DNA of 64,000 nucleotides from Salinibacillus kushneri (GCF_900111405.1 NZ_FOHJ01000005.1:124001-188000), one strand, 5' to 3'; positions 1 to 9,053 are shown, numbered from the stretch's first letter. The notes: generated by a model not told the origin, from the sequence alone. Program-made: numbers and translations.

Positions 1-703
1 GAGGAAAATGATGATTTTATTGAAATTATAACTCCATTTGTAGATATGAATCCTGATTATATAAGTCTTTCTGTATCACAAGTTGATAACGGATACAAAT
101 TATCTGATGATGGATATATCATCGATGAAATTACAAATCTGGATGTACGTATAGATTTTCTGAGAAGAGAATTTTTTGATACAACTTTAAAAATATTTGG
201 AGTAAACTATGATAGAAAAACAGAAGAATTATATGTTAAATTCAAAGAAGTCCGTGAATATCCAAATTATTACAGCGTTTAATTCAATGTATTATCCGGG
301 TATCTGACTTGCTATTAACTTCAAGAAACAAAGTTATAAGTTTTTTTACTGAAGATATAGCAGCTTTCTTTTTGGATAATGATGTACACTTTAACGAAAC
401 TACTAATTATGTAGGGAAGTCTGGAAGAAATCAAACCTTTGATTTTGCATTACCAGTACAAAAAACACCAAACCGAAACTAATACAAGCCGTTAACAACC
501 CTACTTCTGAATCAGATAAAGACCCCTTGTTTTCCTTTATTGATGTACAGGAAACAAAAAGTGGCTACTCTTTCTTAGTCTTAGCCAATGATACAAATGT
601 GGAAATCTCAGATAAGTTTAGATAATCCCTTGAGAATTATAATGTTAAAGTACTTCCTTGGTCAGATAGAAGTACTTGGGTGTCTGAATTAAAAACACGA
701 TAA
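1..703 (+). pseudogene. DUF1828/DUF1829 protein, decayed and 5'-truncated by window edge
   Basis: Reading frame 1 is open from base 1 to a stop at 280-282 and gives a DUF1828-like segment (ISLSV...GYKLSDDGYIIDEI). Homology then continues in a second frame from about 300 (VSDLLLTSRNKVISFF...GKSGRNQTFDF) to a stop at 480-482. It shifts to a third frame from about 479 (LIQAVNNP...LFSFIDVQETKSGYSFLVLAND), meets an in-frame TAA at 623-625, and ends at the natural-looking TAA at 701-703. The order DUF1828 then DUF1829 is that of the intact family, whose function is not established; members occur in mobile and phage-related DNA. At least two frameshifts and one nonsense codon make it a pseudogene. 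Family assignment is from remembered motif similarity. Confidence 0.8.
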
Positions 704-739
704 TCATCCATTGGAAGATTTTTGACTTCCAGTGGATGA
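704..739. terminator. hairpin between convergent genes
   Basis: A 14-bp near-perfect inverted repeat (704-717 with 726-739, one mismatch) around an AT loop directly follows the stop of the dead DUF1829 gene and lies 20 bp from the end of the convergent nuclease gene. It looks like a bidirectional terminator, though the flanking T-runs are short. Confidence 0.6.
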
Positions 740-759
740 CCTCATATTTCTCTATGTTC

Positions 760-3210
760 CTAAAACATCCTTACAATTTGCTTAAAGACTTTAGAAGGCT
801 GTTTCCTCAAACTCTTTAAATTAATAAATTCCTTTTCATCACTGTTTTCAACTAAAATTACATCACCCCGAATCGAAACCTTCATATCTTTTATCACAAA
901 ACTTTCTACTTTCTGAGCCATGTCCAATTTTTTATCATCCAACTTATTCTTCACCCGATCGGATAATCTTCTCAGCATTCGCCAAATTGTTTTCTCGTCA
1001 GTTGATTTCATAAATAACTCTGGTAACTCTTTTGCTTCTAATAAATTGGTAACATCAGTCATAATATAGTTTGCAATACCATAACCTACTGGTTGAATAG
1101 CAGGAAATAGACGCATCCAGCCTTTAACATTCAGCATAACTTCTCTTTCCCCTACTTGAACTTCTTCTATTTCCCCGTAGTGAGTGACGCCATTATTCTC
1201 AACTGTTTCCTTTGTAGTATATAATGAGATATATTTGGCGTCCTGCCATCCAGTATGTAATCGGTCTGCAGCTATTTGGATCTTACCATTCTGTAAAAAT
1301 TTTTGATAATCTGCTTCACTAGAAACTTTTAAAACCATTACTTTATCTTCTATAGATGAATTCCACTCTCCAATTGTCCCTCTAGGTAATATTCCTTCTT
1401 GCTGAATTTCCTCAGGACTCTTATCAATTAATCGCTCCACAAATTGTTCGACTAAAGTTGTGGCATTAGGAAGGAATGGCAAACCGCCAATATTAACCTC
1501 ATCTATACTTTTATATAATTTATGATCCTGATAGCTATCCTCGTTATCCCAGGGAAATAATACATATGCTCCAAACGCTTTTCGTTCAAATGGTCCATCA
1601 TTTTTAATTACGATTGAGTCCCGATACCGATGCATTACATTAATATCATCTTCCATAGGACCAGGAAGTCCATCATAATTTCGTGCATAGGTTGTATTAG
1701 ATAAAGCGAAGTCGACTCGATATTTAGCATCAAAAACATATTGATACTCATAATTTTTCCCCTTTTTTTCAATACTCAGCATCGTATCTGGAATTTGGGT
1801 GATCGTTGGCAATCGTTTCTCACGTTTTTGATAAATAAGTGTTATTTTTTCACTGGTATGTGGATGACGAAAGACGCGCTTTGCCGTGGAATTTGGCTGT
1901 AAATTCACAAATAGTCCATCTTGATTAACTTTAATAATATTTTCGGAAACCACTTTATATTTTCGACCTAGAATTTGGCCAAGTTTAAGATACGTCCAGT
2001 ATTCATAAAGGGTAGCAACATCTTTAACTGACATTTGATAAATATTTCCTTGTAGGGCCAAACCTTTGGATACTAATAAATAGATTTGAAAAGCTTCACG
2101 ATAACCAGGAGCCATCTGTAAAACTAAGCTCATTACAGAACGATCAAGTGGTCCAATACTACGCCAAAATGGATTGTTTCTTTTGCCTTTTAACTTCCTT
2201 TTCATCTCTTTTATATGATTCATCACATCATAATCATCGTTCACATCAAATCTGGAATGAGTTAATTTTTGAATTAAATCATTCAGCTTCTCTATCAACC
2301 GATACATCATCCATTTGATATATCGATTCTCATTAGTATCGTAAGTGACTTCTTTCTTTCTATTTAATCCACTAATAGGCATGTAATGTTGATTGTTAAT
2401 CGGAATTCCTTTGTCCACTTTGGCAAAAAGGTGAGGTCTTTTCTTTAAATATTGACGAGATTTATGATCTTGTTGTCCTAATTGATCTCCTCTAACCTTA
2501 GTATGTGTTGTTATCAACTTCTGATGAGGCTGCTGCTCGATTCGATTAATAGCTTTAAACAACTGATCAAAATGATATTGCATCAAACGGAAAAACTCAC
2601 TTGGTGAGGGTGAACCATCAAGTTTAGTACGGGCTCCTAAATAAGTCTTTTTAATAAAGTGATAAGCTAGATTGTAAATTTCATCATTTACTTCTTCTAA
2701 TAGCATTTTATAGTCCTTTTCGTAATCCAGTTTCGTTGGAAAAATTTCTATTGTAACAGAAAGTAACGTTTCATCTTCTTCTCTAATTTCAAAAGTAGAC
2801 AAACCCACTTCATTTAGAAACTGTAATGAGCCCATTAGAGCATAGCTATTACCTAATTGTGTTCGATCGATTGCGTTCCTTAATCCCTTATGTTCATGAT
2901 AAAAAGTTAACTCCTTATTCCCTTTCGGCGAAACAACTAAAGTGTAAACGCCATTTTCAAAGAAAATAGGACGATGGCTATATTTCTCCCGCAATTTGGC
3001 CTCGTTTATATCAAAAACACGAACGGATTCCACCCCTTCACCGTCTACTTTTAATTGCATAGGGTTCGAGAAATCTAATTTTCTATATTGAGCAAGTCCT
3101 TCAAATTTTTCATGATAAGGTTTACCTTTTATCACAAGTGTCATATTTTCCGTTTCTATATGAAGAAGCTCCACATCATGATTAGCTAATCCAGAAGGAA
3201 GTGAACCCAT
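760..3210 (-). CDS. DUF2357 McrC-like nuclease subunit of a type IV restriction system
   Basis: 816 aa. The first ~560 residues look like a DUF2357 protein ending in a PD-(D/E)XK nuclease: a helix with Glu403 (LYEYW), PD at 474-475 and D494-A-K496 in FDAKYR form the catalytic core. It probably cuts nucleic acid recognised and translocated by the McrB-like partner encoded just upstream. Residues ~590-720 form an additional beta-rich segment (KYISLY, HYGEIEEV, PVGYG) that I read as a possible PUA-like or nucleic-acid-binding domain; this is inference. The ATG start has AGAAGGAGG upstream and overlaps the end of the McrB-like gene by 29 bp, so translation is likely coupled. The nuclease is longer than classical McrC (about 350 aa). 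Confidence 0.85.
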   Translation of the reverse strand: MGSLPSGLANHDVELLHIETENMTLVIKGKPYHEKFEGLAQYRKLDFSNPMQLKVDGEGVESVRVFDINEAKLREKYSHRPIFFENGVYTLVVSPKGNKELTFYHEHKGLRNAIDRTQLGNSYALMGSLQFLNEVGLSTFEIREEDETLLSVTIEIFPTKLDYEKDYKMLLEEVNDEIYNLAYHFIKKTYLGARTKLDGSPSPSEFFRLMQYHFDQLFKAINRIEQQPHQKLITTHTKVRGDQLGQQDHKSRQYLKKRPHLFAKVDKGIPINNQHYMPISGLNRKKEVTYDTNENRYIKWMMYRLIEKLNDLIQKLTHSRFDVNDDYDVMNHIKEMKRKLKGKRNNPFWRSIGPLDRSVMSLVLQMAPGYREAFQIYLLVSKGLALQGNIYQMSVKDVATLYEYWTYLKLGQILGRKYKVVSENIIKVNQDGLFVNLQPNSTAKRVFRHPHTSEKITLIYQKREKRLPTITQIPDTMLSIEKKGKNYEYQYVFDAKYRVDFALSNTTYARNYDGLPGPMEDDINVMHRYRDSIVIKNDGPFERKAFGAYVLFPWDNEDSYQDHKLYKSIDEVNIGGLPFLPNATTLVEQFVERLIDKSPEEIQQEGILPRGTIGEWNSSIEDKVMVLKVSSEADYQKFLQNGKIQIAADRLHTGWQDAKYISLYTTKETVENNGVTHYGEIEEVQVGEREVMLNVKGWMRLFPAIQPVGYGIANYIMTDVTNLLEAKELPELFMKSTDEKTIWRMLRRLSDRVKNKLDDKKLDMAQKVESFVIKDMKVSIRGDVILVENSDEKEFINLKSLRKQPSKVFKQIVRMF

Positions 3211-4777
3211 CCACGAGCCTCCTTCTCATTTCTACCAATTTTGCGGTGCTTTTTGGATATTTTGCGTAAGTTAAATCCATATCCTCATCTGTATCTTCAG
3301 TAATTAATCCAGGTGCGGAAATATCAATTAAATCATGAATTACATCCTGAACCCGGCTATCACTACCTGCGATTCTAGGTAGAATTTTTTGAAGTAAACA
3401 ATGATCAAAAGCTGTGTTAAAGTCCATCAAGCTACCTTCTTCGTTATAAGCCATGTACATACAAATTTCATCTCTTACCCTATATCCGACATGTGCTTGG
3501 ATTTTCTGCAAGACGTTATTAATGGACTCCAGTTCATCTGTCACACTTCTTACTATTTCAGGATTATTTTGATAGACATCTTTTAAATGCAGATAATTCG
3601 TGTCTAAAACTTCCTGATCTATCGAAATAGGTTCAATTTCTTCTTGATCTAATAAAAACTCTAAATGACTTAACTTTACACGATTAAATTCAATTGTATT
3701 CGCCCGGTCCAATACCTTCTTACTGAACGGATGTGTGGTTTCATCCATATTAACAGTACCCACAATATAAACATTAGAAGGTAGTGGGATATCTTCACCT
3801 GCTACTTCCTTTGATAACAATGTTGACGTTTCAATTTTTCCATTTTTCCATTTCCGGCTTTCCATCACACTCAAAATATCACTAAAATAATACTCCACTC
3901 GTGCTAGGTTCATCTCGTCTAACAACACTATATAAGGTTTGTTAGGATTGTTTAAAGCGTCCTTTATTACTTTAGTTAATGGACCTTCTTTAAAATCACC
4001 TTTGATATCGGTATATCCTAATAAATCTGTACCATCACTCCAGTCAGGTTGAACAGGGATTAAGGTGAATTGACTATTTTCTTCCGTGGCGCCAATTGCC
4101 TCCGCGAACCATTGGACGATTTTGGTTTTTCCTGTTCCAGAGATGCCGGATAGGATGACGAATGGTTTGGTTTTGAGTGATAAAAAGAAATTTGATAATT
4201 CTTCTCTTTCATAGTAGAAACCCTTATTTTTTATGTAACTATATGTGTGATCAACTAGCTGTTTATAACTATAAGTCTCGTTAATTATCTCAGTATTAAT
4301 ATCCAAAAAATCAAACTTGTCCATTATATTATCTGGAAAGTGATTATAAAATTTTGAAGCAAATTTTTGTGAAAATTCATTTGATATTGCATAAAAATAT
4401 CCTTGTTTTATGTTTCCAAAATTGTCAAATGGTCCATTTTCTTCTAATCGCCAATTCTTAGGTATGTCGTCCTTCATGACTGGCACCTTCATATCAAAAT
4501 AAGACACTTCTACAAAATTTCCATCTTCTCCCCATTGGTCATTATAAAATGGATTTTTATTTGTTATAGGAGCGCTCTTTACCAAGCTTATTGCTTTAAC
4601 TTCCTTATTTGAATAGACAAACACTACATCTCCTACATTTACTTTCATTAAATCATTATGATGTTTCAGAGCCGTTCCATTTTTGTTCTTCTTTGGAGAC
4701 CATAAAAATCCACCTTCTTTTTGAGCTTTATGTGCTTGACCTTGATTAACCCACCAATAAGAAATCTGATTTTGCAT
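3182..4777 (-). CDS. EVE-domain McrB-like AAA+ ATPase of a type IV restriction system
   Basis: 531 aa. Residues ~5-145 match an EVE (PUA-like) domain (YWWVNQG, VGDVVFVYSN, GYFYAIS), a fold known to bind modified bases. The rest is an AAA+ module of the McrB type: Walker A GISGTGKT at 211-218, Walker B-like VLLDEMN at 284-290, sensor-like GTVNMDE at 340-346 and the RAN arginine near 358. In McrBC systems this motor recognises modified DNA (or possibly RNA in some EVE-containing relatives) and drives the nuclease. It is the first gene of a two-gene minus-strand operon, with AAAGGATG upstream of its ATG. Which modification it reads cannot be told from sequence. Confidence 0.88.
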   Translation of the reverse strand: MQNQISYWWVNQGQAHKAQKEGGFLWSPKKNKNGTALKHHNDLMKVNVGDVVFVYSNKEVKAISLVKSAPITNKNPFYNDQWGEDGNFVEVSYFDMKVPVMKDDIPKNWRLEENGPFDNFGNIKQGYFYAISNEFSQKFASKFYNHFPDNIMDKFDFLDINTEIINETYSYKQLVDHTYSYIKNKGFYYEREELSNFFLSLKTKPFVILSGISGTGKTKIVQWFAEAIGATEENSQFTLIPVQPDWSDGTDLLGYTDIKGDFKEGPLTKVIKDALNNPNKPYIVLLDEMNLARVEYYFSDILSVMESRKWKNGKIETSTLLSKEVAGEDIPLPSNVYIVGTVNMDETTHPFSKKVLDRANTIEFNRVKLSHLEFLLDQEEIEPISIDQEVLDTNYLHLKDVYQNNPEIVRSVTDELESINNVLQKIQAHVGYRVRDEICMYMAYNEEGSLMDFNTAFDHCLLQKILPRIAGSDSRVQDVIHDLIDISAPGLITEDTDEDMDLTYAKYPKSTAKLVEMRRRLVDGFTSFWIS

Positions 4778-4890
4778 AAAAATTACATCCTTTATAAACG
4801 ATTATTATTATTATTTTAACAAATAAACACAAAAAACTTTATCTTTCCATTAATGTTTTAGAAAATTGTAGAATTTTGGATTATTATATT

Positions 4891-5040
4891 TTAATTTTTA
4901 TTCTTACTCAAACTCTTCGGTTCAATTTTCACATTACCTCCAAGATTCATAAAGTTTAAACACTCAAGCTTAAAGTTTTGCCCATCAAACTTAAAAATTC
5001 GCTATCTGACCAATTCTCCAATAACACCTACACTAACTGT
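4891..5040 (-). pseudogene. C-terminal gene fragment of unknown family upstream of the McrB-like gene
   Basis: This entry also covers the gene-free stretch 4778-5085. On the minus strand a coding-like frame reads TVSVGVIGELVR, a TAG near 5003, then RIFKFDGQNFKLECLNF and GGNVKIEPKSLSKNKN, with a TAA at 4891-4893. The composition looks like protein rather than random AT-rich DNA, but I do not recognise the family and there is no start or ribosome site. It could be the tail of a former gene of the restriction locus, lost by deletion. The remainder of the gap must hold the promoter of the restriction operon. Confidence 0.35.
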
Positions 5041-5085
5041 ACCGCGGAAAATATAATAAAGGCGCCTTTATAGAAAGAGGTTGTC

Positions 5086-5337
5086 GTGGTACAAGCAAGC
5101 GACTTTAATAATCTGTTGAAAAAGCATGAAAACATTATTTTTCATTTAATTCATAAGTACGGAATTCGTGATCCGGAGAATGAATTTTATCAGGAAGGTA
5201 TCATCACTTTATGGAAAGCATTTGAAACCTATGATGAAACGAAGGGAAAGTTCTCTACATATGCTTACTTTCTCATTCAAAAGAAATTCCTTACATTGAT
5301 TCGCAAACATAATCGTCAATGGGAAAAAAATCAGTAA
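5086..5337 (+). pseudogene. sigma-70 family factor, region 2 fragment only
   Basis: GTG start with AAAGAGG five bases upstream. The 83 residues cover only region 2 of a small sigma factor: EFYQEGIITLWKAFETYD and KFSTYAYFLIQKKF are the conserved core-binding and -10-recognition helices seen in Bacillaceae sigma factors resembling competence or SigH types. Region 4, needed for -35 recognition, is absent, because the frame ends at a TAA inside sequence that belongs to a different gene (the XRE fragment that follows). The fragment may still be expressed, but as a promoter-specific sigma factor it should be inactive. Confidence 0.75.
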
Positions 5338-5449
5338 AAATGGAAAGGCAAAAGCCATTAGGCTATCAACTTTAGAGGCTATTTGCAGAGAATTAGAATG
5401 CCAGCCTGGAGATATTTTAAAATACAAAAGTGAAGAAGACACGCAATAA
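5330..5449 (+). pseudogene. C-terminal fragment of a small Cro/CI-type (XRE) regulator
   Basis: In a frame offset from the sigma fragment, 39 codons read ISKNGKAKAIRLSTL, EAICRELECQPGDILKY and a polar tail to a TAA at 5447-5449. The LEAICRELECQPGDIL pattern is the hallmark third/fourth helix of the short (~70 aa) YozG-like HTH regulators. Its N-terminal half, with the first HTH helices, is missing. It starts exactly where the sigma reading frame ends, so the two genes appear fused by a deletion through both. Confidence 0.75.
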
Positions 5450-5649
5450 TCCTACACATTTAGTTTCGTTATGAGTAGATATAAAATGGATTTCTAAATT
5501 GATTTTATTGGCAAATTTGATACTTTAATCTATTAAGGGCTTGGTTTTTAGAACAATTTGTTGAGGCGTAGTTCTGTGGCTGACGATTATTTGATGGTTT
5601 ACCTTAGGTAATAAATAAATAACCTGTATAATAATATAAAAAGCCGATT

Positions 5650-5690
5650 AAATAAAAAAGAGTGCTAAAATTCTTTGTGATTTTGCACTC
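5650..5690 (-). terminator. terminator of the MazG-like gene
   Basis: Stem GAGTGC...GCACTC extended by AAAAT/ATTTT with one bulged base (5660-5690), followed on the minus strand by a run of six T and TATTT. It lies 37 bp beyond the stop of the MazG-like gene. Confidence 0.85.
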
Positions 5691-5726
5691 AATGCCCATA
5701 TCTAAAATCATAGGATTTATTAACCA

Positions 5727-6077
5727 TTATAAATCAGTATACTTCTTCCAATTCCCTTTCGCTTTATCTACAGGATATTTCTTTGCATTCTTTTCTAGTT
5801 TATCTAGCACAATATCATTTAGATCAACATCTAACATATCTGAAAGCATTAAAGAATAAATGACCACATCCGCCAATTCTTCATGGATATTCTTCTGATT
5901 TTCCTTTATAGATGTTTCACTATCCTTCCACTGGAAATTTTCAAGCAATTCGCTCGCCTCCAGTGATAAAGAAATAGCTAAGTCTTTTGGATTATGAAAT
6001 TGCTTCCAATCCCGCTCATCACGGAACTTGATTGCCGCATTCACTAGTTCACGAACTGTCATATCTTGTTTATCCAT
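5727..6077 (-). CDS. MazG-like nucleotide pyrophosphohydrolase
   Basis: 116 aa, all-alpha NTP-PPase of the small RS21-C6/iMazG type. The ExxE...ExxD metal site is visible as E40-x-x-E43 (LEASELLE) and E67-x-x-D70 (EELADV). Such enzymes hydrolyse (d)NTPs to NMP and pyrophosphate and clean the nucleotide pool of odd or modified nucleotides; the exact substrate is unknown. The ATG is preceded by AAAGGAG at good spacing. It is a single-gene unit with its own downstream hairpin. A nearby restriction locus is probably coincidental. Confidence 0.9.
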   Translation of the reverse strand: MDKQDMTVRELVNAAIKFRDERDWKQFHNPKDLAISLSLEASELLENFQWKDSETSIKENQKNIHEELADVVIYSLMLSDMLDVDLNDIVLDKLEKNAKKYPVDKAKGNWKKYTDL

Positions 6078-6147
6078 TTTAATCTCCTTTAAGTTCTGTT
6101 TTACCTGTATTATTTATCTTCATATGGAATTTTTCAAGTCAAAAATC

Positions 6148-6164
6148 GGGACAGTCCCCAAGTA
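6148..6164 (+). repeat. GGGACAGTCCCC-AAGT short palindromic repeat, copy 1
   Basis: The sequence GGGACAGTCCCCAAGTA lies between the MazG-like gene and a divergent secreted-protein gene. A near-identical copy occurs at 63802-63816. From memory, similar GGGACAGTCCC sequences are scattered in Bacillus-group intergenic DNA. Confidence 0.45.
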
Positions 6165-6216
6165 CTAAATGTATAAGCTACCCAGAATTTGGGATATTAA
6201 GACTGAGGTGATTGTA

Positions 6217-6654
6217 ATGAAGAGTATAAGTATATTAACATTTTCAGCACTTCTTCTCATTTCTCCTATTCAATTAAGTGCAGAAACTCAAGCAGACTGC
6301 CCGGATGCAAAACAATTAGAGTCTGTATCAACACATAATAAGGAAGAACTGACTGAAGCATTAGAGGATATTGTGCCGGATACATACGGAGAGAATGACT
6401 ACGGAAATCATTTTTCAAAATGGGAGGTGACTACTTCTCTCCCTTTTACTAAAGCTATTGAAAATAAACAGGAGAATAAAGAATATTACGAGCAGGCAAA
6501 AAAGGTCTGCGGTGAAGAAGTGGCCAAGCAGTCATGGTTAGTCAAATTACATTTTCCACTTTGGGAAGGAAAAAGTGAAAATGCAACAGATGGTCAGTTA
6601 TTTTTAGCCAAAAGTAAAAGAGATGGCTGGTTTGCGTGGTATAGGGTACAGTAA
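6217..6654 (+). CDS. secreted protein of unknown function
   Basis: 145 aa from the ATG at 6217, chosen over the upstream in-frame ATG at 6169 because GAGGTGAT sits six bases before it and translation then begins with a standard signal peptide (MKSISILTFSALLLISPI, cleavage likely after LSA-ET). The mature part (~122 aa) is acidic and has two Cys (CPDAKQ and KKVCGEE), which could form a disulfide outside the cell. The C-terminus GWFAWYRVQ is aromatic. I do not recognise the family. It is monocistronic and ends in a strong hairpin. Confidence 0.75.
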   Translation: MKSISILTFSALLLISPIQLSAETQADCPDAKQLESVSTHNKEELTEALEDIVPDTYGENDYGNHFSKWEVTTSLPFTKAIENKQENKEYYEQAKKVCGEEVAKQSWLVKLHFPLWEGKSENATDGQLFLAKSKRDGWFAWYRVQ

Positions 6655-6661
6655 CGATTCA

Positions 6662-6698
6662 AAGCGTATCTGCTTTTGCGGATACGCTTCTTTTATTG
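6662..6698 (+). terminator. terminator of the secreted-protein gene
   Basis: Nine-bp stem AAGCGTATC/GATACGCTT (6662-6670 with 6681-6689) followed by CTTCTTTTATT, eight bases after the stop codon at 6654. Confidence 0.85.
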
Positions 6699-6742
6699 GC
6701 AAAGGAAATGAACTTCCAGAATTAATGCCAATCCCTAGGCGA

Positions 6743-7141
6743 TTATGTTGGAGACACAAGTTCTACTTTTATTCGATCCGGATCCTCAAAGTAAACCGCA
6801 TAATGATTATCTCCCCCGGCAAAAGGGTGTTTATCCGTATACAAAATCCTTACACCTTTATCTTTTAACTTTTTCGTAATTTGATCAACGTGCTTACGTG
6901 AAGCAGCGTGAAAGGCTAAATGATTAAGTCCCACCCCGGATCTATGATACAGGATGTCCAGAAACCTGTCCTCTGCCTGAACAAAAACGATATAAGTTTC
7001 CCCTAACTTCCAGCTATGCCCGCTCTCCCACTTCTGAAAAGAGGTATACCCTAATTCCTTAAGAAACCAGCCCCAAAACTCTAAAGTCCGGTTTAAATCA
7101 GAAACATAGATCTCAATATGATGCAATAAACCTGTTGTCAC
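6743..7141 (-). CDS. VOC family (glyoxalase/bleomycin-resistance fold) protein
   Basis: 132 aa with the paired beta-alpha-beta3 layout of the vicinal oxygen chelate fold: HHIEIYVSDL at the N-terminus, GLNHLAFHAASR in the middle and HYAVYFEDPDRIKVELV at the C-terminus. His7, His76 and the C-terminal Glu are the usual metal-ligand positions. Family members include lyases, dioxygenases and antibiotic-binding proteins, so the substrate is open. GTG start preceded by AAGGGGGA. Confidence 0.85.
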   Translation of the reverse strand: MTTGLLHHIEIYVSDLNRTLEFWGWFLKELGYTSFQKWESGHSWKLGETYIVFVQAEDRFLDILYHRSGVGLNHLAFHAASRKHVDQITKKLKDKGVRILYTDKHPFAGGDNHYAVYFEDPDRIKVELVSPT

Positions 7142-7438
7142 ATTTATTCCCCCTTATCACACAATCACCTAAGCAAATTTAGAACAGTCGCTTAAGTAGC
7201 TTCACAAATTTAACTCTGGTCTTCCTTCCTCACCACGTTTATCTATTTAATCTGTTTCCTCCTCAACCGCATCCAATTGAATGATAATATTAAAATAGCG
7301 ACAAGCCACTTCTTTTTTCAAATAGTAAGACTTCCAAAGCCTTATGTTTTCGTAAAATCTCAGAATGGATTCAATTGCTTGTCTTTTAATTTATCAGCCT
7401 CAAATATTTGTTTCATCATGCTTCATCAAATGTGTGGT

Positions 7439-7699
7439 TTACTCTTTCACTTTAAAATAAATAAACGTCTGTCTAACAAGATATACTGCAAAGGTTGGGA
7501 TAAAAATATATAGACCTGTATTTACTACATACATATTGACTAATAGTCCATATCCTACAGCAACTAGAATGATTGAAACAAGAAAGAATAAGTTTAGCGC
7601 CGTTCTTATCCATTTCTTCAGCTTTTTACTATTCCATTCAATACGTTGCAGAATCAATCCAAGGCTTAATCCACTTAGAAAAAGGATAAGATACGTCAC
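7439..7699 (-). CDS. small membrane protein, unknown function
   Basis: 86 aa, GTG start with AAAGGAGGA upstream, which is a strong argument that it is translated. Three hydrophobic segments (about residues 2-17, 34-55 and 60-78) separated by a basic loop (RIEWNSKKLKKWIR) suggest a three-pass membrane protein with the loop inside. I do not recognise a family. The adjacent ~300 bp (7142-7438) hold nothing I can name. Confidence 0.7.
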   Translation of the reverse strand: MTYLILFLSGLSLGLILQRIEWNSKKLKKWIRTALNLFFLVSIILVAVGYGLLVNMYVVNTGLYIFIPTFAVYLVRQTFIYFKVKE

Positions 7700-7825
7700 A
7701 AAATTCCTCCTTTATCACCTTAATTAGATTCCAATAACCATTAACACAAGTATATCAGTTTCCTGACATGTTTTGGCATAAATTTACTAATCGTCATCAA
7801 AAATCAAGCTAATCCTATCATCATT

Positions 7826-7858
7826 GCAAAAAAGAAAAGACGCGATTAGTCTCGCGTC
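7826..7858 (-). terminator. terminator of the AEC transporter gene
   Basis: Perfect 7-bp GC-rich stem GACGCGA/TCGCGTC (7839-7845 with 7852-7858) followed on the minus strand by TTTTCTTTTTT. It lies 63 bp downstream of the stop at 7921. Confidence 0.85.
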
Positions 7859-7920
7859 ATTTAATATGTTTCTTAATCATTTTGTTTCCATTTTTAATGA
7901 AATAAGCCTGTAACTCCTCT

Positions 7921-8832
7921 TTAAATAACAAAATTCGCAATGACCCACACCAAAACAAAACTAATAATAATAGACAGATTCGTAACTGTCCCTACAAATC
8001 TTCTGTCATAATTAAACTCTACAGCATAAGGAAGCACAGACATCGACGTTGGCAGGATTAGTCCGATTAATACCGTATATTTAAACATATCATTGAACGG
8101 GAGGAGCATAAATAGCCCAATTCCCACGGCAATTCCAATAACATATCTTACAGCCATATATTTAACGACTAGCTTAAGATAGCTCTTTTCAAACATAAAG
8201 TTTAAATAAATGCCCAGAAGCAATAGGGACATCGGCATATTAGCGACGGAAATAACGTCTGCTGTTTCGATCAATAATTTAGGCAGTGGGAAATTGATTA
8301 AACTGATGAATACGATAATGATAAAGGTCATAAAAGGGATTGAATGGGCCATTTGTCTGGAAATGGTGCGAACATCTAATGAAAAGGAACCGGCTGAATA
8401 GTAAGCTCCAATCATATATACGAGTCCAAACACAATAAAAGCATTTCCCATATCAAACATACCAAAATACTGAATGCCTTTACTTCCCCAGATCCCTTCG
8501 ACTAATGGATAGGCAAACAAACCTACGTTAAATCCAGGCACCATCATCGTCAGCATACCTTTTGTATATCGACTTTGTGTCCGGAAAACAAAAATACCTA
8601 TAACTCCCATAATCAGACCATAAACGAGGCCGATAAGAATAAGTATAATTAAGGATACATCCAGCGTCATATCATGAAAACTGACAATAATGAGTGCAGG
8701 GAGTGTTAAATTAAAAATAATACGTGAAAGTCCTTCTCCATCCTTCTCTTTAATGAAGTTTGTTCGTTTCAATAAATAACCTAAGGCAATAATAAGTATG
8801 GAATATAAAAACTGCTGATTAAAACTAGACAA
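7921..8832 (-). CDS. AEC family transporter (auxin-efflux-carrier/malate-permease type)
   Basis: 303 aa with about ten membrane helices in two five-helix halves, the standard length of bacterial AEC permeases. Typical elements are the N-terminal YLLKRTNFI with the following LSRIIFNLTLPALI, and the conserved PGFNVGLFAYPL near residue 105. Relatives export or exchange organic anions such as malate, but the substrate cannot be assigned. The TTG start has AAGGAG upstream. Single gene with its own terminator. Confidence 0.88.
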   Translation of the reverse strand: MSSFNQQFLYSILIIALGYLLKRTNFIKEKDGEGLSRIIFNLTLPALIIVSFHDMTLDVSLIILILIGLVYGLIMGVIGIFVFRTQSRYTKGMLTMMVPGFNVGLFAYPLVEGIWGSKGIQYFGMFDMGNAFIVFGLVYMIGAYYSAGSFSLDVRTISRQMAHSIPFMTFIIIVFISLINFPLPKLLIETADVISVANMPMSLLLLGIYLNFMFEKSYLKLVVKYMAVRYVIGIAVGIGLFMLLPFNDMFKYTVLIGLILPTSMSVLPYAVEFNYDRRFVGTVTNLSIIISFVLVWVIANFVI

Positions 8833-9053
8833 CGATGATTACTCCTTACTATATCCGAGTTTACTAGATTGATAAGTTCATACGAAAAATCATAACGCTG
8901 TCTGTGGGGTTCGTCAATGGGAGGGTCTCATATGATCGTAAGGAGGTAAGAGGCTAATCACCTTTGATTTTTAGTAGTAAGTCTAATGTTTGTCAATATG
9001 TGCCTAAATCACTCTTCCCCATTCTTCATAACCAATAAATATACATTTATCGC

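Noticed and set aside
1-5449. Prophage or integrative element at the left end
   Set aside because: DUF1828/1829 and XRE fragments hint at mobile DNA, but no integrase, capsid or attachment site is present in the window.
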